This document shows positions 9,575 through 17,666 of a stretch of 64,000 bases of DNA, in pieces. The stretch's first letter is position 1. Each line of letters opens with the position of its first letter. The DNA lies in the NCBI RefSeq assembly GCF_002269505.1, contig NZ_NQKQ01000012.1, positions 22,199 to 86,198 on the forward strand, read 5' to 3'. Source of the stretch: Pseudomonas fragi (GTDB taxonomy: Bacteria > Pseudomonadota > Gammaproteobacteria > Pseudomonadales > Pseudomonadaceae). Made by a program: the position numbers and the translations under genes. The notes beneath the pieces are model-generated. The model saw nothing but the letters and a program-made list of their open reading frames with translations, did no database searches and had not been told where the DNA came from.

Positions 9575-10342
9575 ATGCCAGTTACAGCTGTCAGCGGTTC
9601 CGCCTCCGGGATTGGTGCCGCCGTGTGCGCGCAATTACGGGCTGCGGGCCACCGCATTATCGGGATTGACCGGGCCAATGCTGAAGTGATTGCCGACCTG
9701 TCGACCCGTGCCGGGCGCCAGGCGGCAGTGGCGCAGGTGCTGGAGCAAAGCGGCGGGGTGCTGGACGGGCTGGTGTGCTGCGCCGGGATCGGGGTGACCG
9801 CTGCTTCCAGCGGCCTGGTGCTGGCCGTGAACTACTTTGGCGTCAGTGAACTGCTTGATGGTCTGGCCGATGCGCTGGCCAAGGGTGAGCACCCGGCGGC
9901 GCTGGTAATCGGATCGGTGGCGGCCACGCATTCCGGGGCCGAGCAAGAGCCTATGGTTGCCGCCATGCTGGCAGGTGATGAGGCGCAGGCGCTTGAACTG
10001 GCCAATACCCTGGGGCAGACCCATCTGGCCTATGCCGGCTCCAAATATGCAGTGACCTGCGCAGCGCGGCGCAAGGCGGTGCAATGGGCCCCGCAAGGCA
10101 TTCGCCTGAACGTAGTGGCGCCGGGCGCGGTAGAAACCCCGCTGCATCAGGCAGCCAAGGATGATGCCCGCTTTGGCAAGGCAGTCCGTGAGTTTGTCGC
10201 GCCGCTGGGGCGTTCGGGCACGCCTGAAGAACTGGCCCGGGTCGTGGCGTTCATGCAATCGCAACAGGCCAGTTTCATGACGGGCAGTGTGGTGTTTGTC
10301 GACGGTGGCATGGACGCGATGGTGCGCCCGCAACGCTTCTGA
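9575..10342 (+). CDS. hsdA: 3-alpha-hydroxysteroid dehydrogenase-like SDR
   Basis: A 255-residue short-chain dehydrogenase. The N-terminus has the cofactor motif SGSASGIGAA (residues 6-15), and the catalytic YAGSK is near residues 152-156. Across its length it matches what I remember of Comamonas testosteroni 3-alpha-HSD/carbonyl reductase: NAEVIADLST near 28, VNYFG near 87, and a C-terminus VDGGMDAMVRPQRF. That enzyme oxidises 3-alpha-hydroxysteroids such as bile acids to 3-ketosteroids with NAD+. Start chosen at 9575, after AAGGAAAATCTT; an upstream in-frame ATG at 9512 would add 21 unconserved residues. It is followed 16 bp later by a second SDR and then a KshA-like gene. Confidence 0.83.
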   Translation: MPVTAVSGSASGIGAAVCAQLRAAGHRIIGIDRANAEVIADLSTRAGRQAAVAQVLEQSGGVLDGLVCCAGIGVTAASSGLVLAVNYFGVSELLDGLADALAKGEHPAALVIGSVAATHSGAEQEPMVAAMLAGDEAQALELANTLGQTHLAYAGSKYAVTCAARRKAVQWAPQGIRLNVVAPGAVETPLHQAAKDDARFGKAVREFVAPLGRSGTPEELARVVAFMQSQQASFMTGSVVFVDGGMDAMVRPQRF

Positions 10343-10358
10343 CCGCTAAGGGACTTTT

Positions 10359-11192
10359 ATGAACAAAGTGGCATTTATTACCGGCGCCAGTCGCGGCATA
10401 GGCCGTGAAACTGCGCTGGCCTTCGCCCGTGCAGGTTTTGATCTGGCCATCAGCGCGCGCAGCCTGGACGAAGGCGAAAGCCATGCCCACGGCTTGCGCA
10501 ACCCGGATGGCACGCCGCTGCCTGGCAGTTTGAATGCCACTGCCGCGGCAGTTCGCGAACTGGGGCGCAAGGCGCTGGTGGTGCCTATGGATCTGCTCGA
10601 CAGCGAGTCGGTGCTTGCCGCCAGCCAGGCGGTATTTGCCGAATATGGCCGGGTTGATGTGCTGATCAACAACGCCATCTATCAGGGCAGTGACCTGAAT
10701 GCACCGTTTATGCAGTTGCAGCCCGAGACTCTGGACCGGGTCTTTCAGGGTTATGTGATGACGCCGTTTTTGCTGACCCGGGCGGTGGTCAGCCGAATGC
10801 TCGAGCAGGGCGGCGGGGTGGTGATCAACGTCACCTCCGGGGCCGGTGAAAGTGACCCGCCGGTGGCGGCGGGCAAGGGCGGCTGGGGGTATGCCTATGG
10901 TGCGGGCAAGGCGGCGGTGTCGCGGCTGTCGGGCATTCTGTCGGTGGAGCTGGGGGAACAGGGGATTCGCGCCTACACCCTCAACCCCGGCGTGGTGACC
11001 ACCGACGCATTGCGCGCCACCATCGGTGACAAAGGTGTGATTGCCTTGCGTGCAGGCTCTGCGCCGCCGCAGGTGCCCGCGGCGGTGATGCTGTGGCTGG
11101 CCACCGATGAAGGTGCGGTTGACCACCAGCGCAAGACCATCCACTGCCAGCCGTTTGCCCGGGAACACGGGATTGTTGAGGATTGGCGCTAA
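10359..11192 (+). CDS. SDR-family oxidoreductase in the steroid block
   Basis: A 277-residue classical-type SDR with TGASRGIG at residues 8-15, NNAIYQG near 107 and the active-site YGAGK near residues 178-182. The C-terminus, ending in HCQPFAREHGIVEDW, is longer than that of simple 250-residue SDRs and looks more like SDRs acting on bulky substrates. It lies 16 bp after the 3-alpha-HSD gene and before the KshA-like gene, so a hydroxysteroid or side-chain hydroxyacyl substrate is likely. Position specificity (for example 7-, 12- or 17-hydroxy) cannot be read from sequence. Confidence 0.75.
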   Translation: MNKVAFITGASRGIGRETALAFARAGFDLAISARSLDEGESHAHGLRNPDGTPLPGSLNATAAAVRELGRKALVVPMDLLDSESVLAASQAVFAEYGRVDVLINNAIYQGSDLNAPFMQLQPETLDRVFQGYVMTPFLLTRAVVSRMLEQGGGVVINVTSGAGESDPPVAAGKGGWGYAYGAGKAAVSRLSGILSVELGEQGIRAYTLNPGVVTTDALRATIGDKGVIALRAGSAPPQVPAAVMLWLATDEGAVDHQRKTIHCQPFAREHGIVEDWR

Positions 11193-11216
11193 TAAGGATT
11201 TTTAACACTCAAATCC

Positions 11217-11322
11217 TGTAGTCGCTGTCGAGGCACGAGGCTGCGATAAGGGCCGCAGGACCTTCAAAAAACCGGGGCCGCTGCGCAGCCCATCGCAGCC
11301 TCGTGCCTCGACAGCGACTACA
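11217..11322. repeat. REP-like long inverted repeat
   Basis: Two 31-bp arms (11217-11247 and 11292-11322, beginning TGTAGTCGCTGTCGAGGCAC) are perfect reverse complements with a 44-bp loop. Close relatives sit at 18624-18785 and 32782-32873. It lies between the second SDR and the KshA-like gene and could act as a transcript-processing or attenuation hairpin. Confidence 0.85.
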
Positions 11323-11424
11323 ACACCTCGGGGCTCTAGTCCATCTGAACGATGAGCCCGCCCCACACCTCGGTGAAGATCACAGGGTAAAGCGCCCTGG
11401 CCCTTAACCTGAGGAATAATAAAA

Positions 11425-12462
11425 ATGACTAAACTCGCACAAATCCACGTCGAGAATGCATTGTCGCCACGCTATGGTCGTGGCTGGCATTGCCTGGGCG
11501 AGGCCGACGAGTACCGTGATGGCAAGCTGCATACCCTGAATGTGTTTGGCTCGCGGCTGCTGGCGTTCGCCACGTCCAAGGGCGAAATCAGCGTGCTGGA
11601 CGCCCATTGCCCGCATATGGGCGCGGACCTGTCCCAGGGCACCCTTGAAAATGACCGCGTGGTTTGCCCCTTCCACCACTGGCAGTACGACGCCAGCGGC
11701 AAGTGTGTAGAAATCCCCTACTGCAAGCGCATTCCGCCCAAGGCCAAAACCCGCGCCTGGCAGACCTGCGAAGTGAACAATCTGCTGTTTGTGTGGAACA
11801 ACCCCGAAGGCAAGCCGCCTGCCGATGACGTGGTGATCCCCCATCTGCCGGAAATGGACAGTGATGAGTGGCTGCATAGTTGGCACATGGACAAGCTGAT
11901 CATTGAAACCAACCCGCGCGAGCTGGTCGACAACCTGGTGGATGCCCAGCATTTCGGCCCGGTGCATGGCACCCCGACCAAATACTTTCACAACGTGTTC
12001 GAGGGTCATATCGCCCAGCAGATCTTCCACGGCGACTCCGAGCGGCTGGGCGGCGACCTGGTGGCCGAGTCGGCCTACTTCGGCCCTGCGACTCACTTCA
12101 CCCGTATGCGCGCCGTGTTTGAAGGGCAGGAAATCAAGTCCATTCTGCTCAACTGCCACGTGCCGATCGGCCCCAACAGCTTTGAACTGCGCTTTGGTTG
12201 CATGGTGAAAAAAGTGCCGGGCTGGACCCAGGAGCAGAATGAAGCGCTGGCCGTGGATTACGTGCAACGCAACCGTGACTCGTTCTATCAGGATGTTGAT
12301 ATCTGGACGCACAAGGTGCGCGTCAACAACCCGGTTCTGGCCGAGGGCGACGGTCCTGTGTATCAACTGCGCGAGTGGTATCAGCAGTTTTTCACCGACG
12401 AATCCGGCGTGCCGGCGAGCATGGCCGAGCGGCGTGAAATCACCACGGTGGATAACCGCTGA
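11425..12462 (+). CDS. kshA: KshA-like Rieske oxygenase (3-ketosteroid 9-alpha-hydroxylase oxygenase)
   Basis: A 345-residue Rieske non-heme iron oxygenase. The Rieske cluster ligands are in CPHMG (near residue 61) and CPFHHW (near 79). The mononuclear iron region reads NPRELVDNLVDAQHFGPVH (about 163-181), with the N-x-x-D-x-x-H-x4-H pattern. The N-terminus RGWHCLGEADEYRDGK, the run MGADLSQGT and the phrase IPYCKRIPPKAKTRAW match KshA proteins as I know them. KshA with reductase KshB hydroxylates C9 of 3-keto-1,4-diene steroids and so opens ring B. No KshB candidate other than BenC lies in the window. Preceded by GAGGAATAATAAAA and its own spacer of about 230 bp. Confidence 0.83.
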   Translation: MTKLAQIHVENALSPRYGRGWHCLGEADEYRDGKLHTLNVFGSRLLAFATSKGEISVLDAHCPHMGADLSQGTLENDRVVCPFHHWQYDASGKCVEIPYCKRIPPKAKTRAWQTCEVNNLLFVWNNPEGKPPADDVVIPHLPEMDSDEWLHSWHMDKLIIETNPRELVDNLVDAQHFGPVHGTPTKYFHNVFEGHIAQQIFHGDSERLGGDLVAESAYFGPATHFTRMRAVFEGQEIKSILLNCHVPIGPNSFELRFGCMVKKVPGWTQEQNEALAVDYVQRNRDSFYQDVDIWTHKVRVNNPVLAEGDGPVYQLREWYQQFFTDESGVPASMAERREITTVDNR

Positions 12463-12476
12463 TTGAGGGCTTGAGC

Positions 12477-12505
12477 GACGGGCAACGCCGCTGGCGCTGC
12501 CCGTC
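12477..12505. terminator. Hairpin after the KshA-like gene
   Basis: The arms GACGGGCA and TGCCCGTC, extended by an imperfect inner stem, form a stable hairpin 15 bp after the KshA-like stop codon. There is no strong T-tract, so it may be a weak or Rho-assisted terminator separating the following AraC gene. Confidence 0.55.
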
Positions 12506-12589
12506 TAAGCCTAAGGTACTGCTGGCTTTTTGATCCGCGCTGCTTAAGATGGCCGTCATTGATACGTCATCGGGCATGGAACAGGGCCA

Positions 12590-13603
12590 ATGCTGAACAA
12601 GGACACCATCTCTATTCATCTGGTGCGTGAGGCGCTGCTGCAGAGCTGTGCGCCGGGCAGTGCCACCGATGAAGTGCTGCACAAGGTCGGCATCGCGCGC
12701 GAGTTGCTTGAACAGCCGGATGCCCGTGTACCGGCCATGGTCTATGCGCGGATGTGGCGGTTGCTGGCGCGGCGCCTGGACGACGAGTTTTTCGGCATGG
12801 ACCCGCGCAAGTTGCGTTCCGGCAGCCTGGAATTCATGTGCCGCTCGGCCATGGCGCAGCCGACCCTGGCCCGGGGGCTGGAAGTGGTGCTGGGGTTCCT
12901 GTCGTTGATGCTGGAGCGTTTGCCGGCGCGTCTGGTACGCCAGCAAAGTGTGGCCGAGATTGTCCTGCACGAGCCTGAGCAACAGGCCAGCCGTGGTTTT
13001 ACCTACTTTGCCTACTGGATGATCGTGCACGGTGTGGCCTGCTGGCTGGCCGGGCGGCGAATTCCGATTCTGGCCATTGAACTGCGTTGTGCCGCGCCCG
13101 ATTACTGCGAAGACTACGAAGTGATGTTCTCCGAGAACCTGCGCTTTGACCGGCCACGCACGCGGATGATCTTCGCTGCGGACTGCCTTGATGCACCGAT
13201 CAAGCGCAGCGATCAGGAGTTGAAGCGGTTTTTGGCCGAGGCGCCGGCCAATATTCTGGTCAAGTACCGTGACCCGCAAAGCCTGGCCAGCCAGATCAAG
13301 CAGAGCCTGCGTCAGTTACCGGCTGAGCAGTGGCCCGAGACCCAGGGTATGGCGCAGAGCTTGTGCATGTCGGCATCGACCTTGCGCCGCCGCCTGGCGG
13401 ACGAAGGGCAAACCTTTCAGGGGCTTAAGGACAGCGTGCGCAAGGAACTGGCGATCGGCTGGCTGGCCGAGCCTGAGCACAGCTATGCCGACATTGCCCA
13501 GCGCCTGGGGTTTGCCGACACCAGCTCGTTCTACAAGGCCTTTCGCAAATGGTCGGGGACCAACCCCGGGCATTACCGCGGGTTGATATTGGGCGCGGGT
13601 TGA
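12590..13603 (+). CDS. AraC-family transcriptional regulator
   Basis: A 337-residue protein with an N-terminal AraC-type ligand-binding region (about residues 10-200, PF12625-like, with RMWRLLARRLDDEFFGMDP) and a C-terminal two-helix HTH domain (about 240-335: LCMSASTLRRRLADEGQTF, then GFADTSSFYKAFRKWSGTNP). It closes the plus-strand steroid block. Control of that block is an inference from position; the ligand is unknown. The ATG at 12590 lies shortly after AACAGGGCC. Confidence 0.85.
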   Translation: MLNKDTISIHLVREALLQSCAPGSATDEVLHKVGIARELLEQPDARVPAMVYARMWRLLARRLDDEFFGMDPRKLRSGSLEFMCRSAMAQPTLARGLEVVLGFLSLMLERLPARLVRQQSVAEIVLHEPEQQASRGFTYFAYWMIVHGVACWLAGRRIPILAIELRCAAPDYCEDYEVMFSENLRFDRPRTRMIFAADCLDAPIKRSDQELKRFLAEAPANILVKYRDPQSLASQIKQSLRQLPAEQWPETQGMAQSLCMSASTLRRRLADEGQTFQGLKDSVRKELAIGWLAEPEHSYADIAQRLGFADTSSFYKAFRKWSGTNPGHYRGLILGAG

Positions 13604-13610
13604 AAGCCAT

Positions 13611-13665
13611 CTGTGGGAGCGAGCCTGCTCGCGAACGACCTTCGCGAGCAGGCTCGCTCCCACAG
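13611..13665. repeat. Perfect 25-bp inverted repeat (REP-like), convergent genes
   Basis: Arms 13611-13635 and 13641-13665 (CTGTGGGAGCGAGCCTGCTC and onward) are perfect reverse complements with a 5-nt loop. It is the common Pseudomonas 'GTGGGAGCGAGC' element. It sits between the convergent AraC and IclR genes and could serve as a bidirectional terminator. Confidence 0.88.
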
Positions 13666-13681
13666 TCGTCGTATATATGGG

Positions 13682-14458
13682 CTACAACGTCCTGATCGAG
13701 TTGCTGATCCCGCGGGCGCACTGAATCACCGTCGAGGCCAGTTTTTCTTCGGCGTCCTCCATGCTCCAGCGGCTGCTTGGCACCACCACATGCACTGCGG
13801 CCACCGGCAGGCCGTTGCTGTTGAAAATCGGCGCCGCAATGGTCATATCGCCCAGAAACATCTCTTCCTTGTTGGTGGCATAACCCTGTTTGCGGCTGGT
13901 CTGCACCCGTTCAAAAATGGCATCGGCATCGGTCAGGGTATAGCGGGTCAGTTCGATCAGCTGGCTGTCTTGCAGCACACTGCGAACCTCATCATCAGCC
14001 AGACCACTCAGATAGGCCCGACCACCACCGGTGCAATACATGGGGATGCGGCTACCGATGGGCATATGGATCGGGATGAATTTTGGCGCAACAAAGCGCG
14101 ACACATACACCATGTCCAGCCCGTCGGGCTCGGTCAGGTTGACCGTCTCGCCGGTGATCTGGTTGAGCTCGGCCAAGTAGGGGTTTGCCACATCTACCAA
14201 TATGTCGGCGGCCAAATAGTTGTAGCCGATTTCCATAACTTTGGGCGTTAACTGAAAGCGGCGGCTTTGCGGGTGTTTGCGCACATAGCCGAGTTCCTCA
14301 AGGGTATGGACCATGCGTTGGGCCGAACTTTTGCTGATGCCTGCCACCAGGGCTATATCCGCCAGGGTCATGGTGCGCCGCGCCGCCCCGAAGCCGCGAA
14401 GTACGGCCAGGCCCTTTTCCAGTGACTGGTTGAAAAGAGGGTTGTTGTTATCGCTCAT
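13682..14458 (-). CDS. IclR-family transcriptional regulator
   Basis: A 258-residue regulator with an N-terminal winged HTH (residues about 10-70, with TLADIALVAGISKSSAQRMV) and a C-terminal IclR effector-binding domain (about 85-250, with GSRIPMYCTGGGRAYLSG). It is divergent from the ABC binding-protein gene at 14630, and the intergenic region holds a perfect 11-bp inverted repeat at 14485-14511, just upstream of its own start. It probably regulates itself and the transport/oxidase genes. The ligand is unknown, possibly the amine handled by the downstream oxidase. Confidence 0.9.
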   Translation of the reverse strand: MSDNNNPLFNQSLEKGLAVLRGFGAARRTMTLADIALVAGISKSSAQRMVHTLEELGYVRKHPQSRRFQLTPKVMEIGYNYLAADILVDVANPYLAELNQITGETVNLTEPDGLDMVYVSRFVAPKFIPIHMPIGSRIPMYCTGGGRAYLSGLADDEVRSVLQDSQLIELTRYTLTDADAIFERVQTSRKQGYATNKEEMFLGDMTIAAPIFNSNGLPVAAVHVVVPSSRWSMEDAEEKLASTVIQCARGISNSIRTL

Positions 14459-14484
14459 GGCGCATCCTTGGCTTGTTTCAGGTC

Positions 14485-14511
14485 TATAAGTATCGATATG
14501 CGATACTTATA
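14485..14511. promoter_or_regulatory. Palindromic operator in the IclR/ABC divergent region
   Basis: The 11-bp arms (TATAAGTATCG and its exact complement) are separated by 5 nt. The element lies 27 bp upstream of the IclR start and about 120 bp upstream of the binding-protein start. Perfect symmetry and position make it a strong candidate binding site for the IclR protein. Confidence 0.75.
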
Positions 14512-14629
14512 AATCTCTTTACGATTTAAGTAAATTGGTTATAGTCGATGGCGGCATTTTGCACCAGAGGCTTCAGGGCTTGTTGAGTGCCGTATCGCAA
14601 CAATAAAAGCGACCACAGGGAGATTCGCT

Positions 14630-15391
14630 ATGCACAAACCTTTTCAAGTGCTGACGCTTGTATGCGCAATGGCTGCCGGGTTGATTGGATCAGCCAGCGC
14701 TGTTGCAGAGCCTGTCTATAAAGTCGGTGCGACGGCAACGGGCATCCCGTTTACCTTCCTCGATATCAAGAGCGGGAAGATCCAGGGCATGATGGTCGAC
14801 GCTGCCGAGGCCGTGGGCAAAGCCGGCGGCTTTGACACCGAGATCCAGCAAACCACCTTTGCTGCTCTGATCCCTTCGTTGACCACCAACAAGATCGACC
14901 TGATTTCCGCCGCCATGCTCAAAACCCCTGAGCGTGAAAAGGTTGTGCAGTATTCCGATCCGATTTTCAGCTACGGCGAAGGTCTGATCGTCAAGGCCGA
15001 TGACCAGAAAGATTACAAAACCATGGATGACCTGGCCGGTGAAGTGGTCGGCGCCCAGGTGGGCACTGTCTTCCTCGACGCGCTGAACAAGCACGGTGGC
15101 TTCAAGGAAGTGCGTAGCTACGACTCCATCCCTGACCTGATGCGTGACCTCAAGCTGGGCCGTATCAAGGCGGCATTCGGTGATCGCCCGATCATCGCCT
15201 ACCAGCTGGCTCAGGGTAAAAATCCGGACGTAAAACTGTCGAGCACCTATGTGCCGGTGGTGATGGGCGATGTCTGTCTGGTCATGCGCCAGGGCGACGC
15301 CGAGAAGCTGGCGCAGGTCAACAAGGGCATTGCCGCCATCAAGGCCGACGGCTCGCTGCAACGCATCATCGAGAAGTGGCAACTGAACTGA
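14630..15391 (+). CDS. ABC transporter substrate-binding protein (family 3, amino acid/amine type)
   Basis: A 253-residue periplasmic binding protein with a signal peptide (residues 1 to about 26, ending ASAVAEP). The mature part has the SBP family 3 pattern: PFTFLDIKSGKIQGMMVD, then DLISAAMLKTPEREKVVQYS and the hinge-region LAGEVVGAQVGTVF. It probably binds an amino acid, opine or amine. It is followed by a HisM-type permease and an amine oxidase. No ATPase gene is present in the group. Ribosome binding site ACAGGGAGATTCGCT before the ATG. Confidence 0.88.
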   Translation: MHKPFQVLTLVCAMAAGLIGSASAVAEPVYKVGATATGIPFTFLDIKSGKIQGMMVDAAEAVGKAGGFDTEIQQTTFAALIPSLTTNKIDLISAAMLKTPEREKVVQYSDPIFSYGEGLIVKADDQKDYKTMDDLAGEVVGAQVGTVFLDALNKHGGFKEVRSYDSIPDLMRDLKLGRIKAAFGDRPIIAYQLAQGKNPDVKLSSTYVPVVMGDVCLVMRQGDAEKLAQVNKGIAAIKADGSLQRIIEKWQLN

Positions 15392-15450
15392 TGATCCTGT
15401 GGCCCCCGCGTTGCGGTGGGCCACTTCTTGTAGCGGTGCGCAGGTAGTTT

Positions 15451-16107
15451 ATGTTTGTTCAGGACGCGTTGGACTTTCTTCCAATTCTGCTCAAAGGCGC
15501 AGTGGTCACGGTGCAGGTCACAGCAGGTTCGTTCCTGCTCAGTTCAGTGATCGGCTTGCTGTTTGCGCTGATGATGGTTTCCAAAATCCGCGCCATCGCA
15601 TTGTTTGCCATTGGCGTGGTCAATGTGATTCGCGGGCTGCCGATTATCGTGCAGCTGTTTTATATCTACTTTGTATTGCCCGACTTCGGCATCCAGCTCA
15701 GCGCCATGCAGGCTGGCGTGATCGGTCTGGGCATTGCCTATTCGGCCTATCAGGCCGAGAACTTTCGCGCGGGGATCCAGGCCATCGACCTGGGCCAGAT
15801 CGAGGCCGCCGAGTCGTTTGGCATGCGCGGTCTGCTGATCATGCGCCGGATTGTGTTGCCCCAGGCATTTCGCATTGCCTTGCCGCCCTATGGCAATACG
15901 CTGGTGATGATGCTCAAAGACTCGTCGCTGGTGTCGACCATCACCGTGGCGGAAATGACCCGTCAAGGGCAACTGATTGCGTCTTCGACCTTTGAAAACA
16001 TGACGGTCTATACCCTGGTTGCGTTGCTTTATCTGTCGATGAGCTTGCCGCTGTCCTATGGCTTGCGTCGTCTGGAAGGCCGTTTTGCGCTGCGGAGGCG
16101 TACATGA
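15451..16107 (+). CDS. Polar amino acid-type ABC permease
   Basis: A 218-residue membrane protein of the HisM/GlnP family with about five membrane segments. The cytoplasmic EAA loop is visible at about residues 105-130 (AGIQAIDLGQIEAAESFGM). It contacts an ATPase that must be supplied from elsewhere. The stop overlaps the start of the following oxidase gene (ATG at 16104), showing tight coupling. One permease gene with no second one suggests a homodimeric pore. Confidence 0.88.
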   Translation: MFVQDALDFLPILLKGAVVTVQVTAGSFLLSSVIGLLFALMMVSKIRAIALFAIGVVNVIRGLPIIVQLFYIYFVLPDFGIQLSAMQAGVIGLGIAYSAYQAENFRAGIQAIDLGQIEAAESFGMRGLLIMRRIVLPQAFRIALPPYGNTLVMMLKDSSLVSTITVAEMTRQGQLIASSTFENMTVYTLVALLYLSMSLPLSYGLRRLEGRFALRRRT

Positions 16108-17396
16108 AAGCAACGTCAAAGTTGACCTTACCGCCTTCGCTCTGGTCCGCCACGGCTCGCCCCGCGGCACTGACCCAGGCGCTGGCGGAAAACAAACGGG
16201 TGGACGTGGCGATTGTCGGTGCCGGGTACACGGGGCTGGTGACCGCACTGCGCCTGGCGGAATCGGGTGTCAGCGTCTGTGTGCTGGATGCGGGGGAGCC
16301 GGGCTGGGGCGCTTCGGGGCGCAACGGCGGGCAGGTCATCCCCGGCCTCAAATACGACCCCGATCAGTTGCTTGAGCGTTTTGGAACGGAACGTGGCGAG
16401 AAAATCATCGAAGCCTGTGGCGGGGCTGCTGATGAAGTGTTTTCACTGATTCGCGAATACGGTATTGCCTGCGATGCAACGCGCAAGGGCTGGATTCAAC
16501 CGGCCTTTTCCAGCGCGACGATGAAGACGTTGGAACACCGTGCCCGCCAGTGGCAACAGCGCGGTGTGGCCGCCGAGTTGCTGGACAGTGATGCCGTATG
16601 CCAGCGCATCGGCACGCACAATTACGTGGGTGGCTGGGTTGACCCGCGTGCCGGCAGTTTACATCCGCTCAACTATGCGCGTGGCCTGGCCAGGTCTGCG
16701 CTGGGGCGTGGCGTGATGATTCACAGCGATAGCCGGGTGACGGACTTGCGCCGCATTGGAACGCAGTGGCAACTGACCACTGCACCAGGTCACACCGTGA
16801 CGGCCGATCGCGTGGTGCTGGCCACCAATGGCTATACCGATGGCTTGTGGCCGGGGCTGCGACAGACCGTGCTGGCGGCCAATAGCTTCCTGATTGCCAC
16901 GCGGCCGCTGTCACCGGAACTGCGCAAAACTATTTTGCCGGGCGGGGAAGTGTGTTCGGATGCGCGGCGTCTGTTGCTGTACTTCAAGCAGGATGCACAG
17001 GGACGCGTGTTGCTGGGTGGGCGCGGGCCGTTTGCCGAACCGCGCCGCGCTGAAGACTGGGCACACCTTGAGCGCTCGCTGATCAGCGTGTTTCCGCAGT
17101 TGGCAGGCGTGGCGATCGAATACCGCTGGAGCGGGCGGGTGGCGCTCAATCACAGTGTGTTGCCGCAACTGCATGAGCCGCAGCCGGGCCTGTCGATTCT
17201 GATGGGCTACAACGGGCGTGGTATTGCGATGGCGACAACCTTAGGCAAGCATCTGGCGGCGCGGATCTCGGGGGCCAGCAGTGACTTCCCGTTCCCGGTA
17301 ACGCCGATTCGCAGAATTCCCTTCCACAGCTTGCAGCGCCTGTACGTGGCGGCGGGTATCAGCTACTACCGGTTGCTGGATGCACTGAGCGGTTAA
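16104..17396 (+). CDS. FAD-dependent amine oxidase, PuuB/OrdL-like
   Basis: A 430-residue DAO-fold flavoprotein. The FAD dinucleotide-binding motif is DVAIVGAGYTGLVTALRLAE at about residues 34-53, followed by GWGASGRNGGQV near 71, typical of gamma-glutamylputrescine oxidase-like enzymes. The C-terminal flavin-proximal motif is LMGYNGRGIAMATTLGK near 371. It should oxidise an amine or N-substituted amino acid taken up by the coupled ABC genes, giving an aldehyde or keto acid and ammonia. The substrate is not determinable; a polyamine- or opine-type compound is likely. Confidence 0.82.
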   Translation: MKATSKLTLPPSLWSATARPAALTQALAENKRVDVAIVGAGYTGLVTALRLAESGVSVCVLDAGEPGWGASGRNGGQVIPGLKYDPDQLLERFGTERGEKIIEACGGAADEVFSLIREYGIACDATRKGWIQPAFSSATMKTLEHRARQWQQRGVAAELLDSDAVCQRIGTHNYVGGWVDPRAGSLHPLNYARGLARSALGRGVMIHSDSRVTDLRRIGTQWQLTTAPGHTVTADRVVLATNGYTDGLWPGLRQTVLAANSFLIATRPLSPELRKTILPGGEVCSDARRLLLYFKQDAQGRVLLGGRGPFAEPRRAEDWAHLERSLISVFPQLAGVAIEYRWSGRVALNHSVLPQLHEPQPGLSILMGYNGRGIAMATTLGKHLAARISGASSDFPFPVTPIRRIPFHSLQRLYVAAGISYYRLLDALSG

Positions 17397-17407
17397 AGGC
17401 CGCGGCA

Positions 17408-17439
17408 AGCGGCAAGCGCATCTCTTGCAGCTTGCCGCT
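17408..17439. terminator. Bidirectional hairpin terminator
   Basis: The 10-bp arms AGCGGCAAGC and GCTTGCCGCT with a 12-nt loop lie between the convergent oxidase and lipoprotein genes. Confidence 0.65.
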
Positions 17440-17444
17440 ACTGT

Positions 17445-17666
17445 TCAGTCTGACTTTATCGTGGACACATCTTCGGCCCTGACCTTGATGTGCTTGCCTG
17501 CTATGTCGACGAATTCATAGAAGCCGTCCTTGTTGGTGGTAGTGGGCAGGTCCTTGGTCAGGTATTGCGTGCCGTTTTGCAGGGTTACAACGCTCGGGGT
17601 CGCGCAGCCCGCCAGTCCCAGCAAGGCCGCTAAAAGCAGGGGTAAACCGGTAACCTTGATCTTCAT
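17445..17666 (-). CDS. YgdI/YgdR-family small lipoprotein
   Basis: A 73-residue protein with a lipoprotein signal: a basic start (MKIKVTG), a hydrophobic core and the lipobox LAGC at about residues 18-21, so the mature form begins with a lipidated cysteine. The mature part (TLQNGTQYLTKDLPTT, KHIKVRAEDVSTI) fits the DUF903/YgdI-YgdR fold of small SH3-like lipoproteins. The ATG at 17666 overlaps the LysR stop codon (ATGA). The function of the family is unknown. Confidence 0.85.
   Translation of the reverse strand: MKIKVTGLPLLLAALLGLAGCATPSVVTLQNGTQYLTKDLPTTTNKDGFYEFVDIAGKHIKVRAEDVSTIKSD

Noticed and set aside
8183..9634. A 483-codon open frame antisense to the LuxR-type gene
   Set aside because: The LuxR frame has a clear HTH domain. 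The antisense frame has low-complexity His/Gln/Gly composition and no recognisable domain.
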